This document shows positions 1 to 7,994 of a stretch of DNA of 44,407 bases, in pieces. Numbering within the stretch: the first letter of the stretch is position 1; each line of letters begins with the position of its first letter. The translations under genes were made by a program, and so were the position numbers. The notes under the pieces are model-generated. The model searched no databases. It was not told the origin of the DNA and saw only the letters and a list, made by a program, of their open reading frames with translations. This DNA comes from Thermoanaerobaculia bacterium (GTDB lineage Bacteria; Acidobacteriota; Thermoanaerobaculia; JALWYX01). The DNA lies in the NCBI GenBank assembly GCA_027078415.1, contig JALWYX010000055.1, positions 1 through 44,407 on the forward strand. Direction: 5' to 3'.

Positions 1-1
1 C

Positions 2-577
2 AGTTTTTGCTTCTTCTATTTTTTTAGAAATAGTATTTGTTCCTTCATGAAAACCAATTACAGTTCCAACGGTTACCTTAGCATTTGCTTTTTTTATGAG
101 TTTTGCTGCGTATTTTATTTTTTTTATATCTAAATCTATTGTTGTTATAAGAGCTATATCTATATTTTTGAGAGTTTTTAGTGAAGCCCTTCTTATTAGA
201 GGTATTGGATTGTGATAAGGGAAAAGAACTATATCTATATCCCTTTTAACAGGGTGCGTTAATGCGTCGTCTAATATTATTATTTCAGGTGGATCTTCTG
301 TTTCTTCTAATTTTCTAATCGCTTCTTCTCTTTTCTCTGCTACTATGACTTTAGCTGATTTTAGTTCTTTAGCTATCATGTAGGCTTCATCGCCGAACTT
401 TTTCCAGCCGTCTTTTCCAACTTCTACTGTTAACATCCCTTTAGAACTTCTTTTGTATCCCCTAAGAATTACTGCTACTGAGTATCTTTTGTCCAATAAT
501 ATTTTTGAGAGAAAAATAACGAATGGAGTTTTGCCTGTTCCTCCAAAGTGTATATTTCCTACGCTTATTATGACCAT
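2..577 (-). CDS. lpxK: Tetraacyldisaccharide 4'-kinase (LpxK), 3' part outside the window
   Basis: LpxK phosphorylates the 4' position of the lipid A precursor at the inner membrane. The first 192 residues lie in the window and the C-terminus runs off the left edge. The P-loop GGTGKT is at residues 12-17, preceded by SVGN as usual in LpxK, and is followed by an LRGYKRSSKG segment and an acidic DDALTHPVKRDIDIVL stretch that matches the family's Walker B region (usually DDGxQH). The ATG at 577-575 overlaps the end of waaA by 10 nt, and the frame meets a stop at 619-617 with no other start codon between. The P-loop is therefore very near the N-terminus: the roughly 40-residue membrane-associated N-terminal segment of typical LpxK is missing. 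AGAGG lies directly before the ATG, which is close for a Shine-Dalgarno site. Family assignment is confident; the short N-terminus is an observation that needs comparison. Confidence 0.88.
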   Translation of the reverse strand, partial: MVIISVGNIHFGGTGKTPFVIFLSKILLDKRYSVAVILRGYKRSSKGMLTVEVGKDGWKKFGDEAYMIAKELKSAKVIVAEKREEAIRKLEETEDPPEIIILDDALTHPVKRDIDIVLFPYHNPIPLIRRASLKTLKNIDIALITTIDLDIKKIKYAAKLIKKANAKVTVGTVIGFHEGTNTISKKIEEAKT

Positions 578-1776
578 TCCTCTTTTAAAATATTTATTGT
601 TTTTATTACAGCTCCTTTATTTTGCTTCACTATTTCGTAGGCTTTTGCTCCTATTTTGTTGGCTAACTTGTCATCTTCTAGGAGGAGGTTTATGGAGTGT
701 TCTAGAGAATCAAAAGAGCTCCTTAACCACGCTTGAGCCCTATCAAATTCTTTTTCTATATCTGGGAAGTTGTTCATATGTTGACCTACTATTATAGGTT
801 TTTTCCATAAAGACGGTTCTATCGGGTTATGCCCTCCTTTCTTTATAAATGAACCCCCTATAATAGCTATGTCTCCTAGTTTGTAGAGGCTTGGAAGCTC
901 TCCTATAGAGTTTAGAATAAGAAGGTCGGCATCTTTTTTTTGGTTTCTAGTAGAGTACTTTATACCCTCCTTTTTTGCTAAATTTTCAGAAAAAATAAAC
1001 TCTTCAGGTTTTCTCGGTGCTATTACAATAAGAGCTTTACTTTTTATCTTTTGTGCTATTTTTATTACTCTTTTTATCTCTTCTCCTATAAGAGATCCTG
1101 CTACTACTACTTTTCTTCCTTTTTTATGGATATTTACCCAGTCAACAAGATCTTTTGTAGGGGATGCTATAGAAATATCAAATTTAATATTTCCCGTTAC
1201 TCTCAGTTTTTTTTCTGGAATGCCTAGCTTTTCAAATAGATGTTTGCTATTTTTGTTTTGACAAAGAAAAAGGTCTATTTCCAAGAGAGTTTTTATGTAG
1301 AACCTTGACATTCTAGCCAAGTTGAATGCTTTTGGAGTTATTCTTGCGTTTACTACCGCTATTTTGCCTTTTTTCCTTTTTATTTTTCTTACCAGAAATG
1401 GCCATATATCTCCTTCTATAAGTATCAGATTTGTGGTTTGTTTGTTCTTTAGAAATTTGTTAACACTCGTGAATATGTCGAATGGTAGCAGTTGAACTTT
1501 AAGGTGTGGAAATATACTCTTAGCCCTCTCACATCCACTTTTTGTTGTAGATGTGATGATTAGGGTGTCTTTATCCATGCAATCTACTATCGGTTTTGCT
1601 GAATTTATTTCTCCAACTGAAGCACCGTGGATTATTGTCTTAACTTCCTTAGGTATATGTTTCGGAAATAGCTTTTTCGTGAACCATCCTATTCTGGAGC
1701 CGGGTTTTAGAATTGCCCATAGAAATGTAGCAGGTAATGCTACAGCTATAAGTATTATTTGGTAGATAATAATCAT
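568..1776 (-). CDS. waaA: 3-deoxy-D-manno-octulosonic acid (Kdo) transferase
   Basis: WaaA/KdtA transfers Kdo from CMP-Kdo to lipid IVA at the cytoplasmic face of the inner membrane. The 402-residue protein has a hydrophobic N-terminal anchor (residues 1-23). It then has the GT-B N-terminal domain with HGASVGEI at 50-57, which contains the catalytic Glu. Next come EGDIWPF and NARIT, equivalent to the ETELWPN and NARLS blocks of E. coli WaaA, and a C-terminal domain with the GGSF and HNPIEP nucleotide-sugar motifs. Length is slightly below the 425 residues of E. coli. It is followed by lpxK with a 10-nt overlap, so the two are probably co-transcribed and cover successive steps of lipid A/Kdo assembly. 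No clear Shine-Dalgarno site precedes the ATG. Whether it adds one or two Kdo residues cannot be told from sequence. Confidence 0.93.
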   Translation of the reverse strand: MIIIYQIILIAVALPATFLWAILKPGSRIGWFTKKLFPKHIPKEVKTIIHGASVGEINSAKPIVDCMDKDTLIITSTTKSGCERAKSIFPHLKVQLLPFDIFTSVNKFLKNKQTTNLILIEGDIWPFLVRKIKRKKGKIAVVNARITPKAFNLARMSRFYIKTLLEIDLFLCQNKNSKHLFEKLGIPEKKLRVTGNIKFDISIASPTKDLVDWVNIHKKGRKVVVAGSLIGEEIKRVIKIAQKIKSKALIVIAPRKPEEFIFSENLAKKEGIKYSTRNQKKDADLLILNSIGELPSLYKLGDIAIIGGSFIKKGGHNPIEPSLWKKPIIVGQHMNNFPDIEKEFDRAQAWLRSSFDSLEHSINLLLEDDKLANKIGAKAYEIVKQNKGAVIKTINILKEEWS

Positions 1777-1870
1777 GATTGAAGAAATGATAATACAAAT
1801 TTGAATATATTATTAATTTTGGACATATTATTAATAATGAGCGTAATTATCTAATGGGGGTCTTGTTATA
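1777..1870. promoter_or_regulatory. Divergent intergenic control region, waaA / ECF sigma
   Basis: This 94-bp AT-rich spacer separates two divergent transcription units and must hold both promoters. The 11-mer ATATTATTAAT occurs twice, at 1807-1817 and 1825-1835, with starts 18 bp apart. The second copy overlaps a perfect 12-bp palindrome, ATTATTAATAAT, at 1827-1838. These could be operator half-sites or simply AT-rich promoter sequence. A GGGGG ribosome-binding site at 1856-1860 supports the GTG start of the sigma gene. No -35/-10 pair is convincing. Confidence 0.4.
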
Positions 1871-2473
1871 GTGAAACTAAAGAGATTAGGATGTTATATA
1901 GAAGAAAGTAGGTGTGAAGATCTTTTTGAAAAGGCTAAAGGCGGTGATGAAGCGGCGTTTGAAGAGATTGTTAGGAGGAAGAGCAATTCACTTTTTAGAA
2001 CCATATACAAGATAGTAGGTGATCAAGAAGAAGCTAAGGATATTGTCCAGATGACATTTATGAAGGTTTGGCAGCATAGAGATACTTACAACAGTTCTTA
2101 TTCGTTCAATACGTGGCTATATAGGATAGCAACCAATATTGCTATAGATTTTCTGAGAAAGAAGAGAGAAAAAGTGTCAATAGAAAGGATATCTAATCTA
2201 CGGCTCGTCGCTGATGAAGAGAGATACATAAATAATTTAAAAGAGAAAGAAGTTTTTAAAATATTTGAAAAGCTCTCCGAATATCTAAGTCATAGGCAGA
2301 AAATAGCTTTTGTGTTGAGAGAAGTTGAATGTTTGCCATCTTCTGAAGTAGCTTCTATTCTGGGATGTAGTGAATCTACAGTAAGAAATCATATCTTCAG
2401 CGCACGCAAGATTTTAAGAAAAAAGATAGAAGAGCTCTATCCCGAATACTTGCCTTCCAGGGAGGAAAAATGA
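1871..2473 (+). CDS. ECF-type RNA polymerase sigma factor (RpoE-like)
   Basis: This 200-residue sigma-70 family protein has only regions 2 and 4, as in extracytoplasmic-function sigma factors. Region 2 (about residues 20-95) contains the DxxDIVQxTFxKVW core-binding helix and the FNTWLYRIATNIAIDFLR DNA-melting/-10 segment. Region 4 (about 130-185) has a helix-turn-helix around SEVASILGCSESTVRNHIFSARK. The GTG start at 1871 is chosen because GGGGG lies 10 nt upstream and an upstream ATG at 1853 is closed by a stop. The stop overlaps the next gene's ATG (ATGA), typical of a coupled sigma/anti-sigma pair. It probably directs RNA polymerase to envelope-related promoters and may control the secretion genes just downstream; that link is inferred from position only. 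Confidence 0.93.
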   Translation: MKLKRLGCYIEESRCEDLFEKAKGGDEAAFEEIVRRKSNSLFRTIYKIVGDQEEAKDIVQMTFMKVWQHRDTYNSSYSFNTWLYRIATNIAIDFLRKKREKVSIERISNLRLVADEERYINNLKEKEVFKIFEKLSEYLSHRQKIAFVLREVECLPSSEVASILGCSESTVRNHIFSARKILRKKIEELYPEYLPSREEK

Positions 2474-2910
2474 GTTGCTACAACTGGAAAAAGATTGTAG
2501 AGGATCATTTGAACGGCTCTTTGGAAGGAGAGGAGTGGAGAAAATATCTGCAACATTTAAAGGTGTGTAGTAGCTGCAAGTTGGACGTTTCTTCATTCGA
2601 TCCTATTATGCTTTTCTTGTTGTCCGATGATACTCTACCAGACGTAAGTGAAGAGATGGTATATAGATGGCGTGGTAGTAAGGTGGATTTTAAGGAAGTA
2701 AGGAAAATTAGGTTCGCTGTTATTGTAATAGCTCTTTTGGTTTATATGACGTTTCTTCTACCCTCACCAGCTATATCTCCAACTATCAGTAGAGCTGATA
2801 TTATGTCGGTAAACAGAATAGATAGTTTTGATAGAAGGAAGAACTTTAAAGCGATAGAAATAGTAGAAGAACAAGTTAGATTTGTTCTTTTCCATGAGGA
2901 TAATTTCTGA
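2470..2910 (+). CDS. Zinc-finger (zf-HC2/ZAS) transmembrane anti-sigma factor
   Basis: The 146-residue protein carries an N-terminal anti-sigma domain with the HxxxCxxC zinc motif (HLKVCSSC, about residues 30-37) after an amphipathic helical stretch. One membrane segment follows near residues 80-100, and a short periplasmic tail of about 45 residues. This is the standard design of a membrane-bound anti-sigma factor that holds an ECF sigma factor until an envelope signal triggers its release or proteolysis. Its start overlaps the sigma stop by 4 nt. The periplasmic tail is too short to be a full RsiW-like sensor and gives no clue to the signal. The next gene begins immediately after its stop codon. 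Confidence 0.85.
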   Translation: MSCYNWKKIVEDHLNGSLEGEEWRKYLQHLKVCSSCKLDVSSFDPIMLFLLSDDTLPDVSEEMVYRWRGSKVDFKEVRKIRFAVIVIALLVYMTFLLPSPAISPTISRADIMSVNRIDSFDRRKNFKAIEIVEEQVRFVLFHEDNF

Positions 2911-3564
2911 ATGGTTTTATTTTACATATTTTTACTGTTTTTTCCTCTGAATTCATTAGCTGCAGATCACTATTTTTACAAAGAGATAGTGTTTAAAGTT
3001 GATAAAACGAAGATAGGGGAAACAGTAGATATGCTTGTACCTATTCTTTCTTCTAAAGGAAAGATAGTTGTGTATCCTAGTACGGGTAGAATTGTGGTAA
3101 GTGACGATGAGAAAAACGTTAAAAAAGCGGAGATAAGAGTTAAGGGACGTAAAAAGGTAGCTAAGATACAATTGTGGCTTCTTGAGGCGTATAAAAGTGT
3201 AGAGTCTGATGTGTTAGATAAACTACCTACTTCTTTACCAAAAGCTGTAGTAGATAAGCTTACTTCTATTCTGTCATTCAAGCATTACTTTCTTAAGGCT
3301 TACGCTGAGATTTTTGTGCGGCACAATAGAAAAGAGTTTATCGTTTTGGGAAACTATTCGGTGGACTTTACTCCCTTCGTAAATAGGATTAGGAAAGAGG
3401 TTACTTTTAAGCCTTTTATGGTTATAGACGGTAAGAAAAAGTTTTGGAAGAGTCAACTATCTTTGGAGCTGGGTGTACCTGTTGTGGTGATGCCTCCTTC
3501 AGAAAAGCTTGCTTACGGTGGGGGCAAATATCAACTTATAGTTTTTCTCTATACCGATAGCTAG
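2911..3564 (+). CDS. Exported protein of unknown function, possibly secretin-N-domain-like
   Basis: I do not recognise a specific family for this 217-residue protein. It begins with a clear signal peptide (hydrophobic core at residues 2-16, cleavage near LAA at 16-18). Residues about 25-80 contain a stretch ending in YPSTGRIVVSDDEKNVKKAE. This resembles the NolW/short secretin N-domain pattern (an unstructured site, a hydrophobic strand, a D/N turn, then a helix) by eye only. The C-terminal part is beta-rich with no cysteine pairs or catalytic motif. The gene starts directly after the anti-sigma stop and ends 20 nt before gspF, so it sits in the secretion operon. A periplasmic accessory subunit of the secretion machine is a reasonable guess; a co-sensor for the anti-sigma factor is the main alternative. 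Confidence 0.6.
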   Translation: MVLFYIFLLFFPLNSLAADHYFYKEIVFKVDKTKIGETVDMLVPILSSKGKIVVYPSTGRIVVSDDEKNVKKAEIRVKGRKKVAKIQLWLLEAYKSVESDVLDKLPTSLPKAVVDKLTSILSFKHYFLKAYAEIFVRHNRKEFIVLGNYSVDFTPFVNRIRKEVTFKPFMVIDGKKKFWKSQLSLELGVPVVVMPPSEKLAYGGGKYQLIVFLYTDS

Positions 3565-3584
3565 GTATATGGTATTTTAGGAGT

Positions 3585-4805
3585 ATGCAGTATTACTGTA
3601 GGGTAGGAACTCAAGAAGGAAAAATAGTTGAAGGGTATTTTGAAGGTGAGAGCGAAGATCTTTTAAGGCAGGAGCTTATTAGGAAAGGTTATCACGTATT
3701 TGAGATTAGAAGGAGGGGAGTTTCTCTCGATTTTCTAACTTCATTTTTCAGAGGGGTAAAAAGGAGGAAAAGAGTAGATCCTGAGAAGTTTCTTATTTTT
3801 AATAAAGAGCTGGCTGTTCTTTTGAGAGCTGGTATTCCTTTGCTTCAGACGCTAGAGATTTTAAAAGAGAGGGTGGAAGATCCGGAATTTAGGCAGGTTA
3901 TAGAAGATGTTTACGATGATGTAAAAAGTGGATCGGATCTCTCAGCAGCTTTTGAGAGGCACGGGGATGTGGTTCCTAGAGTTTATCCTGCTACTCTTAA
4001 GGCTGGCGAAAGAACAGGTGAGCTTAGCAGAGTTATAGAGAGATTTGCCTACTATTACCAGTTGCTTATCGACGCTAGGAGTAAAATAATTAGTGCTCTA
4101 GTTTATCCTATTGTACTTATAATGCTTTCTTTTGGCATGCTGGTAATAATGGGTGTTTACGTAGTTCCTAAGTTTAACGCTTTTTTTGCCGATCTGGAAG
4201 TAGAGTTGCCTTGGCTTACCGTAGCTATAATAGCTGCTGGCTCTTTTGTCAATAGAAATATTTTTTACATAATATTTGTCGCGTTTATTATCTGGTTGGC
4301 TATGAGAAACTGGCTAAGGTCTCCTAGGGGTAAAAGATTGGTTGATTACTATAAGTTGAAGATCCCTTTAGTAGGTGAGATGCTCCGAGACTTTTTTATA
4401 TCGGAGTATTGTAGGTCATTAGCTACTTTATTGGATGGTGGTTTGCCTTTAGTTGAATCTTTGAGAATAGCTACTTCCTCTTTAAGCAATTGGTACATTC
4501 AGGATAAACTACAACCTGTTATTGAGAAGGTGAAAGAAGGTAAAGCTTTGTACGAGAGTTTGGAAGCTACCTCTTTGTTCGAAGGGGCTGCTATAGATAT
4601 GGTAAGGGTAGGGGAAGCTACCGGTTCCCTCGGAGAAATGCTACATAATATCTCTACTTTTATAGATCAGCAGGTGGAAATGCGAATGAGAAGGATATTG
4701 TCTTTAATAGAGCCTTTGATGTTGGTGATTATGGGTGTAATTATAGGGATTTTACTCATAGCTATATACGTTCCTATGTTTACAGCTATAGGTAATCTTA
4801 GGTAA
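3585..4805 (+). CDS. gspF: Type II secretion / type IV pilus inner-membrane platform protein GspF/PilC
   Basis: This polytopic protein forms the inner-membrane platform on which the secretion ATPase acts. At 406 residues it is the usual family size. An N-terminal short domain (YxCRVGTQEGKIVEGYFEGES, as in GspF) is followed by two copies of the T2SSF domain, about residues 70-195 and 275-400. Each starts with a FxxELAxLLxxGxPLxxxLE-type motif and ends in hydrophobic membrane segments (about 165-190, 215-240, 370-395). AGGAG sits only one base before the ATG at 3585, which is unusually close. The start is kept because the N-terminus aligns with known GspF. The next gene, gspE, follows after 11 nt. 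Confidence 0.93.
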   Translation: MQYYCRVGTQEGKIVEGYFEGESEDLLRQELIRKGYHVFEIRRRGVSLDFLTSFFRGVKRRKRVDPEKFLIFNKELAVLLRAGIPLLQTLEILKERVEDPEFRQVIEDVYDDVKSGSDLSAAFERHGDVVPRVYPATLKAGERTGELSRVIERFAYYYQLLIDARSKIISALVYPIVLIMLSFGMLVIMGVYVVPKFNAFFADLEVELPWLTVAIIAAGSFVNRNIFYIIFVAFIIWLAMRNWLRSPRGKRLVDYYKLKIPLVGEMLRDFFISEYCRSLATLLDGGLPLVESLRIATSSLSNWYIQDKLQPVIEKVKEGKALYESLEATSLFEGAAIDMVRVGEATGSLGEMLHNISTFIDQQVEMRMRRILSLIEPLMLVIMGVIIGILLIAIYVPMFTAIGNLR

Positions 4806-4816
4806 GGAGGTTATAT

Positions 4817-6457
4817 ATGGAGAGAGGGACAAAGGCGTCTATATCTAAAGATATTTTGGAACATACAAAATTGAGGATAGTGCAAGAGACAGAGGAAGCA
4901 AAGAGAATCGCCTCTATGTACGGTTTGGACTTTGTAGACGTTACTCGCTTTAGGATAGACAACGATCTTTTTAGATCTATTCCTTTCGATCTTATGCTTC
5001 GTTACACATTTATACCTGAGAAGAGGGAAAATGGGAAGTTGCACATAGTAATTGCGGACCCTACCGATGTTGGCAAAATAGATGAGATAGAGATGGTACT
5101 TGGGGAGCCGGTTGAAGTTAAAGTAGGAGCAAAGGGTGGAATAGAAGAGATTTTGCAAAAATCTGAGAGTGTCCAAAGAGTTTTGGACGAGGCTAGTGAA
5201 GATTTTAAAATGCAACTTGTACAAGAGGATGAGGAAGGGGAGGAAGTACTTTCGTTAGATAGAATAGCTGCAGATACCAGCCCTATTGTTAAATTAGTCG
5301 ATACAGTTATATTCAACGCTATACAGAGGAGGGCTAGCGATATACATATAGAGACAAGGGATAGCGAGGTTATAATAAAGTACAGGATAGATGGAGCTCT
5401 TTACCAGGCTATGGAGCCTATAGATAAAAGACACCATCAGACAATAATAAGCAGGATAAAAGTTATGGCTGAACTCGACATAGCTGAAAAGAGAATACCC
5501 CAAGATGGTAGGTTCAAACTTAGAGTTAAAAAAAGAACGATAGATTTCAGGGTCTCTATACTTCCTACTGTGCATGGAGAAGATTGCGTTATAAGGATTC
5601 TCGATAAAGAATCTATGAGTAAAGAGTTTGCTAAACTCAGCTTAGATGTTTTGGGAATAGATGAAGAGACTATAAAAAAGTTGAGGAAACATATAAGAGA
5701 ACCTTACGGTATGATTTTGGTAACAGGCCCTACAGGTTCTGGTAAAACTACAACGCTTTACGCTTGTCTTTCTGAGATTCAATCTTCTGAAGACAAAATA
5801 ATAACTATAGAAGACCCTGTAGAATATCAACTAAAAGGTATAACTCAGATACCTGTAAATGAGAAAAAAGGATTAACGTTTGCTAAAGGACTTAGAGCTA
5901 TACTTCGTCATGATCCAGATAAGATAATGGTGGGGGAGATAAGAGATGAAGAAACAGCTCAGATAGCCGTTCAGGCTGCTCTCACAGGGCATCTTCTTTT
6001 TACAACTGTACATGCCAACAACGTTTTTGATGTTATTGGTAGATTTCTTAACATGAATGTAGATCTTTACAATTTCGTTTCGGCTCTTAATTGTGTTCTA
6101 GCTCAAAGGTTGGTTAGAAAGATATGTGACAATTGTAAAACTCCTGTTGAAATAAGTGACGAGGAGTTGGATAGAAACGGCTTAGATCCATCTGTATACC
6201 GGGACTTTACTTTTTACGAAGGTTCCGGCTGTATAGAATGCGATGGTACGGGATTTAGAGGAAGATTAGCTATAGCGGAGCTTTTAGATGTATCTGATAG
6301 TATTAAAGAACTTATAATGGAAAAGAGGCCAGCTTCTGAGATAAAGAGGGTAGCTAGAGAAGAGGGTATGGTTTTCTTAAGAGAAGCTGCATTGGAAAAA
6401 CTTTTTGAGGGGGTTACAACTTTACATGAGATCAATAAAGTTACCTTCGTGGAGTAG
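4817..6457 (+). CDS. gspE: Secretion/pilus assembly ATPase GspE/PilB
   Basis: This hexameric cytoplasmic ATPase powers pseudopilus or pilus extension. Its 546 residues comprise an N-terminal MshEN/T2SSE-N domain (about 30-110) and a linker rich in Glu. The RecA-like motor domain follows, with Walker A GPTGSGKTTTLY near 303-314, an Asp box around IEDPVEY, Walker B IMVGEIRDEET near 370-380, and a His box LTGHLLFTTVHANN. The tetracysteine zinc motif of GspE/PilB is present as CDNC near 437 and CIEC near 472. A strong AAGGAGG site lies 6 nt before the ATG. It is placed between the platform protein and the PilM-like gene. The sequence cannot separate a secretion ATPase from a pilus one; the neighbouring pseudopilins favour secretion or a short pseudopilus. 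Confidence 0.95.
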   Translation: MERGTKASISKDILEHTKLRIVQETEEAKRIASMYGLDFVDVTRFRIDNDLFRSIPFDLMLRYTFIPEKRENGKLHIVIADPTDVGKIDEIEMVLGEPVEVKVGAKGGIEEILQKSESVQRVLDEASEDFKMQLVQEDEEGEEVLSLDRIAADTSPIVKLVDTVIFNAIQRRASDIHIETRDSEVIIKYRIDGALYQAMEPIDKRHHQTIISRIKVMAELDIAEKRIPQDGRFKLRVKKRTIDFRVSILPTVHGEDCVIRILDKESMSKEFAKLSLDVLGIDEETIKKLRKHIREPYGMILVTGPTGSGKTTTLYACLSEIQSSEDKIITIEDPVEYQLKGITQIPVNEKKGLTFAKGLRAILRHDPDKIMVGEIRDEETAQIAVQAALTGHLLFTTVHANNVFDVIGRFLNMNVDLYNFVSALNCVLAQRLVRKICDNCKTPVEISDEELDRNGLDPSVYRDFTFYEGSGCIECDGTGFRGRLAIAELLDVSDSIKELIMEKRPASEIKRVAREEGMVFLREAALEKLFEGVTTLHEINKVTFVE

Positions 6458-7394
6458 AAAACTTTTGGGGTTCTACCCTGTTAAAGTACCTCCTAACGTG
6501 GTGGTGGTGGACGAAAGTGGCTTTGGGGCGGTTAAGTTTGTGAGAGAGAAGGAAAGTATCTTCGTTTTAGTATCTAACTACCTATCTATACCTGAGGGTA
6601 GACTTTTTGAAAAAATGCCTTTGGGTGGAAGATTGGAAAAGAAAGAAGAGGCTAGAGAGTTATTCTCTTCTCTAATCGAAAGAGTAGGAAAGATCGACGC
6701 GGTTGTTTTGTTAGTGCCAGATGTTTGGTATAGACTGGCTATAATAGAAGTGGAAAATTTTCCCCATGATGAAGATACTAGATTGGATGTAATAAGATGG
6801 AAACTTAAGAAATCTGTACCTGTTAGACCTGAAGAACTTAGGATAGATTATGAGATATTAAGAGAGGATAAGGGAATAACCAAGCTATTGCTGGGATTTT
6901 GCTCGGAACAGTTTCTTTCCGATTTGGAAAACCTTTTGGAATCTTTCGATATTAAAGTAGGTTGGATAACTAACGAGACTGTGTCCGCTTACAGGGCAGT
7001 TAAATCTATAATAGACACTTTTTCTGTATCTTCTCTTCTTCTAGCTTCTAAGAGATACTATACTCTTACGGTGTTTAATGAACGTAGACCTGTGATATAT
7101 AGGTTTAAAAAGATGGTTAAGGAATTGGATGAGGAGGAGAAAAGTATAAGACGAGATTTGCGGTTAACAGCAGTTTATATACGTGAGAAGTTAGGTATAA
7201 ATCTTCCCGAAAGAAACTTGGTAGTTGCAGAACAGAAAACATCTTCTAGGTGGGGAGAGCTTTTAAAGAGAGAATTGGGAGGTGAGGTTGAGATACCACC
7301 TCTTCCAATACCTCCAACTCAGGAGACTTTGGCTCAATATTCTTTCAGAGAACTACTACCTCTTATGGGTGCTGCTATGCTGGAGGTTGAGTAG
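6426..7394 (+). CDS. pilM: PilM/GspL-like actin-fold assembly protein
   Basis: The 322-residue protein looks like a PilM/GspL cytoplasmic actin-fold domain. It has a VVVVDESGFGAVKFV strand-turn-strand near residue 28, as in the phosphate-1 region of PilM. It also has a middle segment (LLVPDVWYRLAIIEVENFP, then IRWKLKKSVPVRPEELRIDYEIL) that matches the conserved PilM block in which the protein contacts its partners. ATP-binding glycines are poorly conserved, so nucleotide binding is uncertain. I chose the ATG at 6426 over a TTG at 6405; it overlaps gspE by 32 nt and has GAGGGGG about 12 nt upstream. PilM-type proteins bind the cytoplasmic tail of PilN and couple the ATPase to the inner-membrane complex; pilN follows directly. 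Confidence 0.8.
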   Translation: MRSIKLPSWSRKLLGFYPVKVPPNVVVVDESGFGAVKFVREKESIFVLVSNYLSIPEGRLFEKMPLGGRLEKKEEARELFSSLIERVGKIDAVVLLVPDVWYRLAIIEVENFPHDEDTRLDVIRWKLKKSVPVRPEELRIDYEILREDKGITKLLLGFCSEQFLSDLENLLESFDIKVGWITNETVSAYRAVKSIIDTFSVSSLLLASKRYYTLTVFNERRPVIYRFKKMVKELDEEEKSIRRDLRLTAVYIREKLGINLPERNLVVAEQKTSSRWGELLKRELGGEVEIPPLPIPPTQETLAQYSFRELLPLMGAAMLEVE

Positions 7395-7994
7395 ATGAAT
7401 ATAAATCTGGCAAGGAAACCTTTTATAAATAGAAAACCTGTGATTAGGGTAAGCGTGATACTGTGGCTATTAGCATTTTTAATGACTTTCTTTAACGTGA
7501 GTTTGTATCTTAAATATATGGAAGGTTTTAGCAAAAGATTTGAAGAAGCAGCAATCCTTAAGGATAAAATAGAAAAGGATAGAGAAACTATTAGAGAACT
7601 TTCGGATAGACTCTCCAAGATGAGACTCAAGAAGCTTAACAAGAAGGTAAAATTTATAAATTCTCTTATAAGGCAGAGAACTTTGAAGTGGACCGCGATA
7701 TTTAGCAAGTTGGGTGAAATTTTGCCTGTAGAAGTTAGACTTGTTTCTCTTTCTCCCCGAGTAAAAAGCAGCAGGCAATATGCGAAAATGAAGCATCTGG
7801 AAGAAATATCTTTGGGATTGGTAGGTGTTGCTAAAGGCAGTGAATCTCTTTATAAATTTTTGGATAGTCTTTATAAAGATCCCCATTTTTTTAATCCTTC
7901 ACTCCAAGGAGAGAGTACTCAGCAAGACGGAGTTGTTTTTAATATGAATACTATCTTTGTGTTACCTCAAGGAGGTATAGACGGTGAGAAATAA
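7395..7994 (+). CDS. pilN: PilN-like inner-membrane assembly protein
   Basis: This 199-residue bitopic protein starts with the INLARKPFINRK motif characteristic of PilN, the short cytoplasmic peptide that docks onto PilM. A membrane helix follows (about residues 18-36), then a coiled coil rich in Lys/Glu (about 48-88), and a periplasmic ferredoxin-like domain. GGAGG lies 8 nt before the ATG, which directly follows the pilM stop. PilN and PilO form a periplasmic scaffold linking the platform to the secretin; GspL plus GspM fill the equivalent roles in type II secretion. The gene overlaps pilO by 11 nt. Identification rests on the N-terminal motif, topology and gene order. Confidence 0.8.
   Translation: MNINLARKPFINRKPVIRVSVILWLLAFLMTFFNVSLYLKYMEGFSKRFEEAAILKDKIEKDRETIRELSDRLSKMRLKKLNKKVKFINSLIRQRTLKWTAIFSKLGEILPVEVRLVSLSPRVKSSRQYAKMKHLEEISLGLVGVAKGSESLYKFLDSLYKDPHFFNPSLQGESTQQDGVVFNMNTIFVLPQGGIDGEK

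Noticed and set aside
6405-6425. Upstream TTG start for the PilM-like gene
   Set aside because: An ATG at 6426 gives a more natural N-terminus and better spacing to the GAGGGGG site.
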